The notes below the pieces were generated by a model, which did not search any database, was not told where the DNA came from, and saw only the letters and a list, made by a program, of their open reading frames with translations. From contig JANDJE010000022.1 in the NCBI GenBank assembly GCA_024331095.1, forward strand, positions 1 to 37,224: a DNA stretch of 37,224 bases, in the 5' to 3' direction. How positions within the stretch are numbered: position 1 is the stretch's first letter; the number at the start of each line of letters is the position of its first letter. This document shows, piece after piece, positions 33,128 to 37,224 of the stretch. The position numbers were made by a program, and so were the translations under genes. The DNA is from Nitrospira sp. GTDB taxonomy: Bacteria > Nitrospirota > Nitrospiria > Nitrospirales > Nitrospiraceae.

Positions 33128-34368
33128 GCCGGTCTTCCCAGCAATCTGGCCAACTCAGAGAGAAACGACGCCGCGTCCATCACGAGACCGACGGCTTGAA
33201 AACTCCCGCGGTCCGCGAGCTTGGTCGGCACGGAGGGATTGATGTCCGCGCAGACGGTCGGGACTGTCGCCGGCAGCAGATTGCCGGTGGCGACGGCGTG
33301 CAGCGTGGAGGCCACCAGCAGCGCAAGCTTCACGCCGTCAATGGCGGCGCGCATGGCCCGTTGCGCTTGAACGGAGTCGGTGATGACCCCGGGCAGGGGG
33401 CCGTCGTCGCGGATGGTGCCGGCCATGACGACCGGGACGTGCTTCCGGACACAGGCGGCCATGATGCCGTTTTTCACGACGCCGGAGGTGACGGCCCGCT
33501 CGATGCTGCCGATCGCGCGAATTCGATTGATCGTTCGCAAGTGATGTTCATGGCCGTGAGGAACCGTGCGGCCGGCCGTGAGTCCGTAGCCCAAGGAGGT
33601 GCCGTACAGGTCCGCTTCCATGTCGTGGGCCGCCAGGGCGTTGCCGCAAAACAAGACGTGGATGAATTCTTCTTCGATCAGCCAGGTTAGGGCGTCCCGC
33701 CCTCCGGCGTGGATGATGGCCGGCCCTCCCGCCAGCAGGACCCGACACCCGTCCCCCTCCCGCCTGTGTTGTTCACGGAGCCGATTCATTCTGGAGGCGA
33801 CGTCGGCGATGACATGGCCGTGCGGCCGTTCAGCCGACACGTGGGATTCCATGAAGCCGAAGACGTCCCGCTCGCGCGGCCGGGACAGGGGAATCACGCG
33901 CACGCCCTCGCGGCCGGTTACGATCAGATCTCCCCGCCGAACCTCGCCCATCGGAACGGCTCGCGCGGTCGCCCGTTCTTGATCCACCACGATGCCGACG
34001 TCCATCTCAATGTGCTCGACGTCGATCCATCGGCCGTTGAGTCTGATTTGGGTCGGCAGATGGGTCGTGGCGTAGAAATCCTCGGGGAAAATTCCGTCCG
34101 CCGGCGCCGCTTCGATCCGGCAGTCCGCTTCGCGTTCGACGGAGGCGCCGTGCGGCTGGATCGATTTAAGGATGTCATTCAAGAGCGTAGGGGAGGAAGC
34201 CCGGACGGTGATGCGGGCGAGAGAAGGCTCCTCCCTGGTTTTGCCGATTCGAACGTCCTCGATATCGAACGTGCCGCCCATCATCAGGATGATGTCCAGC
34301 ACCTTGGCGAGCAAGAGCGAGTCGATGATGTGCCCCCTCAAGACGATGGTTTCTTGATGAATGTTCAT
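33124..34368 (-). CDS. LOR/SDH-domain protein, probable ornithine cyclodeaminase half of AgrE
   Basis: The 414-residue protein resembles TIGR00300/LOR-SDH proteins and the C-terminal part of cyanobacterial AgrE, which converts ornithine to proline and ammonia. The N-terminal LRGHIIDSLLLAKVLDIILM and TFDIEDVRIGKTREEPS form the LOR/SDH conserved region; the C-terminal half carries HALFCGNALAAHD-like sequence (VLFCGNALAAHDMEADLYGT), GHEHHLRTINRIRAIGSI and TVCADINPSVPTKLADRGS. ATG 34368 has GGAG about 6 bases upstream; the frame reaches 34431 without homology. It overlaps argZ by ATGA and begins 37 bases after truD. Whether it uses ornithine is inferred from its partner. Confidence 0.8.
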   Translation of the reverse strand: MNIHQETIVLRGHIIDSLLLAKVLDIILMMGGTFDIEDVRIGKTREEPSLARITVRASSPTLLNDILKSIQPHGASVEREADCRIEAAPADGIFPEDFYATTHLPTQIRLNGRWIDVEHIEMDVGIVVDQERATARAVPMGEVRRGDLIVTGREGVRVIPLSRPRERDVFGFMESHVSAERPHGHVIADVASRMNRLREQHRREGDGCRVLLAGGPAIIHAGGRDALTWLIEEEFIHVLFCGNALAAHDMEADLYGTSLGYGLTAGRTVPHGHEHHLRTINRIRAIGSIERAVTSGVVKNGIMAACVRKHVPVVMAGTIRDDGPLPGVITDSVQAQRAMRAAIDGVKLALLVASTLHAVATGNLLPATVPTVCADINPSVPTKLADRGSFQAVGLVMDAASFLSELARLLGRPA

Positions 34369-34405
34369 CGGTTCTCCGATGAGAAGACCGGTTTTTTTGA
34401 TTCTA

Positions 34406-35485
34406 TCACTTCTCCGCTCGGTGGAGAGCATCGTTGGAAGAGCCGAGTTCCTCGGTTTTCATCAGTTCTCCCAGCACATTCGTGGCGTACGCGCCGGGAG
34501 GAAGGGTAAAGACCAGGGTCAGGATTGAGCCGTCAAGCGACCACTCAAGATCCGCGAGCGGGACCCGCAAGGCCCGGCGCTCGCCACGGAAGCCGCAAGC
34601 CTTGGCTGCTTGAATCAGCAGGTCCTTCGTCATGCCCAGTTCCGCGGCGGCGGCTTCCTCGATCCGTCCCGGCTCGCCGCCGGCCCATGAGGCTCGTGAC
34701 CCGAACAGGATTCCCGTCGGGCTGATCTCGAACCGGTCGGCTCTGGGCTGTTCCGCGCTCTCGTCTTCGACTTGAAAGCAGGCGCCCGTCGAGGTCTTCA
34801 TCGCCCAGTCGCCGGACAAGACACGGTCAAGCGAGTCGATCCGTTTGGCGAGAATGCGGTTAAACAGATGGGCCTGAAAGGCGTTGAGGTACCACATGCG
34901 TTTGGCGCGACTCATCGAGGTCTGTCCGGTTGGATCGGCCAGCAACGTCGCGCCGATCCGATAATTACTTCCGTCCCGTCCCTGACGTTGCGGACCGAAA
35001 TAGTTGGGGACCCCTCGTCGTCGGAGAATCTCAAGAACGGCCGGGACTGTGTCCTTGGCATGGGGCGCGACATGGCGAATCGTCAGGTGAAACCGATTGC
35101 CCGCATGATGGCCGGGACGCAGCCGATTCCGATGGCGTCCAAGGATCTCGATTGAAAGGATCCGCTCGTTGGTCTTGAGACGGACCACCTGTTCGGGCGT
35201 GGCGAGCTGCAAAGACAGCATCTGGGTCGTGACGGCCCGCGCGTCCTTGAGGCCGGCGACTCCAATGGCTTTGGCTTTCAGGCCCGTCGTGCTCGAAATC
35301 AGTTTGATGAGATCAGGGGTGGATAGGAGCCGCTTGGTGACCTTGATGTAGAGGTGCTCGCCGGTGCCGCAGGGGAGGTACAGCGGCTGTTCTTCCACGC
35401 GAAAATCTTCCGGCTCAACGCGGATTCGCCCGCCGATGCCGGGAATCTCGCTTGTCAAGTGGGGGCCGATGGCGTGGCTCATCAT
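34406..35485 (-). CDS. truD: tRNA pseudouridine synthase TruD
   Basis: TruD makes pseudouridine 13 in tRNA-Glu. The catalytic Asp is D81 in GVAGLKDARAVTTQ (E. coli D80). The N-terminal RVEPEDFRVEEQPLYLPCG, NRFHLTIRH, PNYFGPQRQGRDGSN and the C-terminal PPGAYATNVLGELMKTE are family signatures. FGxQRFG reads FGPQRQG here, a mild change. Length is 359 residues. Starts at 35485 and 35482 (second Met) are both possible. It shares the strand with the arginine pair, 37 bases upstream of it. Confidence 0.94.
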   Translation of the reverse strand: MMSHAIGPHLTSEIPGIGGRIRVEPEDFRVEEQPLYLPCGTGEHLYIKVTKRLLSTPDLIKLISSTTGLKAKAIGVAGLKDARAVTTQMLSLQLATPEQVVRLKTNERILSIEILGRHRNRLRPGHHAGNRFHLTIRHVAPHAKDTVPAVLEILRRRGVPNYFGPQRQGRDGSNYRIGATLLADPTGQTSMSRAKRMWYLNAFQAHLFNRILAKRIDSLDRVLSGDWAMKTSTGACFQVEDESAEQPRADRFEISPTGILFGSRASWAGGEPGRIEEAAAAELGMTKDLLIQAAKACGFRGERRALRVPLADLEWSLDGSILTLVFTLPPGAYATNVLGELMKTEELGSSNDALHRAEK

Positions 35486-35589
35486 CTGATCGCGTGAGAA
35501 GGAGCGGTGTTCCTTTTCAGAGTCGAGGTGTCAGCGTTCGGTTCCGAGTTCTCAAGAAGATGCCGCGCTGTCATCAGAAACTCCATCGA

Positions 35590-35626
35590 CTGAGAACGGA
35601 CAACCGAGAACTGGCAACGAGCAACT
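35590..35626. repeat. Degenerate short tandem repeat
   Basis: About five imperfect 6-8-base units of the form gagaac, gacaac, gagaac, ggcaac, gagcaac follow one another here, between truD and the HEAT gene. Similar aactgagaact-type strings occur between genes in many bacterial genomes; no function is known to me. Confidence 0.45.
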
Positions 35627-36284
35627 AGGATTTCTGCGGACTCGCGTACCGCAATTGGTCCAGCGCCTCCCGGCATCGACTGCGAACGGTTTGGTCCCAA
35701 TCTTCTTTGGCAAGATATTCCAGCTTCGGCCTTGCTTCCAAGGCCCGCAACCGTCCCAGGCCCAGGGCCGCGCACGCGCGCACGTAGGCGTGATCGTCCT
35801 CCAATGCTTGAAGAAGCAGGGGCAGAACGGATTTGTCCCGTAACAGACCCAGGTGGCTCGCCGCCATCCCCCGCATTCGATGGCGCTCGTCGCCCGGCGA
35901 GTGCAGAAGGGTGTGGTCCCACAGGGCTCGGAGGGCCGGAGAAACCGATTCGAGGCCGTCGATTCGATACCCGTTGCATTCGATCAGCTCAAAGGACAGG
36001 TCCAGTTTTTTAACCGGATCGGTCTCTTGCCCGAACCTAGCAAGCAGATGGTCCCGCCTGTGCCGTCGTTTGATCCGTTGACGGATGTTCCGGATCGCGA
36101 GCAGGACGATCGCTCCGACGGCCGCCGCTCCCGCCGCGATCGGAACAGCGTGGTCGATGAGAAAGATCTGGGTCTCGGTCGGCAGCCGTTTCCATATCCA
36201 GACGCCGGCCACGATCATTCCCACCAGGACAAGGATCGCGGTCAATTGAATGGGACTCCGCTCGTTTGTTTGTTGCTGCGGCAT
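35625..36284 (-). CDS. Membrane-anchored HEAT-repeat protein
   Basis: The 219-residue protein has two membrane helices near the start (IQLTAILVLVGMIVAGVWIW; VPIAAGAAAVGAIVLLAI), a basic stretch (RNIRQRIKRRHRRDHLLAR) that should face the cytoplasm, and HEAT-like helical repeats from about 140 (GMAASHLGLLRDKSVLPLLL; QALEDDHAYVRACAALGLGR). Repeats of this kind bind proteins; the partner is unknown. It lies 139 bases upstream of truD on the same strand, with the short degenerate repeat between them. It is divergent from the MarR gene. Confidence 0.75.
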   Translation of the reverse strand: MPQQQTNERSPIQLTAILVLVGMIVAGVWIWKRLPTETQIFLIDHAVPIAAGAAAVGAIVLLAIRNIRQRIKRRHRRDHLLARFGQETDPVKKLDLSFELIECNGYRIDGLESVSPALRALWDHTLLHSPGDERHRMRGMAASHLGLLRDKSVLPLLLQALEDDHAYVRACAALGLGRLRALEARPKLEYLAKEDWDQTVRSRCREALDQLRYASPQKS

Positions 36285-36416
36285 GGCAGGATCTTACGGA
36301 TAGATCGGACGGCCGGTCAACGAGCCTGTTTGCGTCGGAGACGCGGCACGCGACGTCGAGGAGCCAAGCGGCGGCATCCACTTGACGGTCCGGTGTCTTC
36401 CTCCTATGCTCCGCTC

Positions 36417-36872
36417 GTGGAATTGCCGAATCCGCAAAACGACCCCTATCTGAAACTGGTTCGGCCGCTGGTGGAGGCCTATTTGGCGTTCTGGCGGGCC
36501 GACAGTCGCCATATTAAGAAATCCCTGCACCTCACACCTTCGCAGTTCGATGTGATCGCCACCTTGGGCGATACGGACGGGATGACCTGTTCGGAACTGT
36601 CCCGCAAGACGCTGGTGACCAAAGGCACCTTGACCGGCGTGTTGGATCGCTTGGCCGCGAAAGGGTTGATCAAACGCGAGGCGATGCACGGGGACCGACG
36701 GTACACGAAAATTTCACTGACGGCCAAGGGCGACGCCCTGTTTCGCAAAACGTTCAGCGCCCACACCTCGTTCATCCGTCCGTTTTTCGAGCGGGCGTTG
36801 ACTCCACAGGAAGTGGAGCAGGCGCGTGCGTTCCTGTTGCGAATCAGGGACAGTTTCGATCACGACCGGTGA
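36417..36872 (+). CDS. MarR-family transcriptional regulator
   Basis: The 151-residue protein has a winged helix-turn-helix: LHLTPSQFDVIATLGDTDGM, then SELSRKTLVTKGTLTGVLDR as recognition helix region, and the wing HGDRRYTKISLTAKGDALF with the conserved D-x-R. Flanking helices (YLKLVRPLVEAYLAFWRADS; LTPQEVEQARAFLLRIRDSF) form the dimer domain. The GTG start at 36417 is preferred because homology begins there; no Shine-Dalgarno is clear. MarR proteins usually control adjacent genes in response to small phenolic or oxidative signals; the universal stress gene 147 bases downstream is a candidate target. Confidence 0.88.
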   Translation: MELPNPQNDPYLKLVRPLVEAYLAFWRADSRHIKKSLHLTPSQFDVIATLGDTDGMTCSELSRKTLVTKGTLTGVLDRLAAKGLIKREAMHGDRRYTKISLTAKGDALFRKTFSAHTSFIRPFFERALTPQEVEQARAFLLRIRDSFDHDR

Positions 36873-37018
36873 GGTTGCGGCCGGGACTCACCATGGGTCA
36901 CAATGCCAACGCTCCTGTCGTAATGGCATGATGCCGACTGATTGCAGTGTCGGCTCTTCCGACCCCGTGTGGCGGATCGATAGCCTGATCGACAGCCCGT
37001 GGAGCCCCGCGATAGGCG

Positions 37019-37224
37019 ATGACCCCTCCTTCACCCATACCCGCCACTGGCATACGACGTGTGATGGTGGGGACCGACCGTTCCAAAACGGCGGACCATG
37101 TCGTCCGGTGGGCCGCTGAGTTTACAAATCGTTACGGAGCCGAACTGTTTGTGGTGCAGGTCATCGTGCCGCAACATCCGACCGCCACGGAATTCGGCGC
37201 CGCCGAACAGACACGGGCCGAAGC
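37019..37224 (+). CDS. Universal stress protein (UspA family), 5' part
   Basis: The frame starts at ATG 37019 and runs off the right edge after 68 complete codons. GIRRVMVGTDRSKTADHVVR and WAAEFTNRYGAELFVVQVIV are the first strand, helix and second strand of the UspA fold, with the Asp of VGTDRS at its normal place. The first part of the protein (MTPPSPIPATG) is a short proline-rich lead, so a later GTG/ATG at 37061-37064 is another start. AGGCG precedes the ATG weakly. The region 36873-37018 holds no gene I can support. Confidence 0.75.
   Translation, partial: MTPPSPIPATGIRRVMVGTDRSKTADHVVRWAAEFTNRYGAELFVVQVIVPQHPTATEFGAAEQTRAE

Noticed and set aside
35482..35979. 165-residue minus-strand frame between truD and the HEAT gene
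   Set aside because: Mostly a shifted frame of the HEAT gene; no motif, and it crosses the short repeat string.

Overview
The window looks like chromosome of a Nitrospirota bacterium, most likely Nitrospira. This is inferred from the GC-rich, dense gene content and from recalled protein resemblance, not from a marker gene; no rRNA or tRNA gene, insertion sequence, prophage or CRISPR array was seen. Most genes are core housekeeping, mixed with nitrogen-scavenging and regulatory genes.

Layout. 1-345 is the start of a minus-strand membrane protein that leaves the window. 490-3565 is the most notable unit: a sigma70-like promoter, a guanidine-I (ykkC-type) riboswitch, an APC-family permease and a ureohydrolase with the sequence features of the nickel-dependent guanidine hydrolase GdmH. 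Together they read as a guanidine-sensing, uptake and hydrolysis operon giving ammonia and urea. 3683-7903 holds an AsmA-like protein and a soluble PAS-rich hybrid histidine kinase. 7983-9071 (minus) is an exported HEAT-repeat protein. 9400-14499 is the F1 part of ATP synthase, atpHAGDC, with no F0 genes beside it; rluD and a small unknown gene follow. 16127-17546 holds a small zinc ribbon, a GNAT acetyltransferase and an outer-membrane barrel. 17738-20385 (minus) is a znuABC-type metal uptake operon, with anmK and a DUF2726 protein divergent from it.

22280-29097 is a largely minus-strand block: an exported TPR protein, a REC-GGDEF diguanylate cyclase, a small lipoprotein, and a tight run larC - CaCA exchanger - pdxA - small orf - ksgA. 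An exported protein (29247-29840, plus) separates this from gpsA-larB (29883-31672, minus, ATGA overlap). After a small zinc-ribbon membrane protein comes a minus-strand run of a HEAT membrane protein, truD, a LOR/SDH-type (TIGR00300-like) protein and an arginine dihydrolase-like amidinotransferase. The last two overlap by ATGA and look like the two halves of cyanobacterial AgrE/ArgZ encoded as separate genes. The window ends with a MarR regulator and the 5' part of a universal stress protein.

How it fits together. Two separate routes release ammonia from guanidino compounds: free guanidine through the riboswitch operon, and arginine through the split AgrE pair to ornithine and then probably proline. 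For a nitrifier, ammonia is a nitrogen source and, in complete ammonia oxidisers, an energy source. Nickel is a second theme: GdmH-type enzymes use nickel and LarB/LarC build a nickel cofactor, but nothing in the sequence shows that the two systems are linked.
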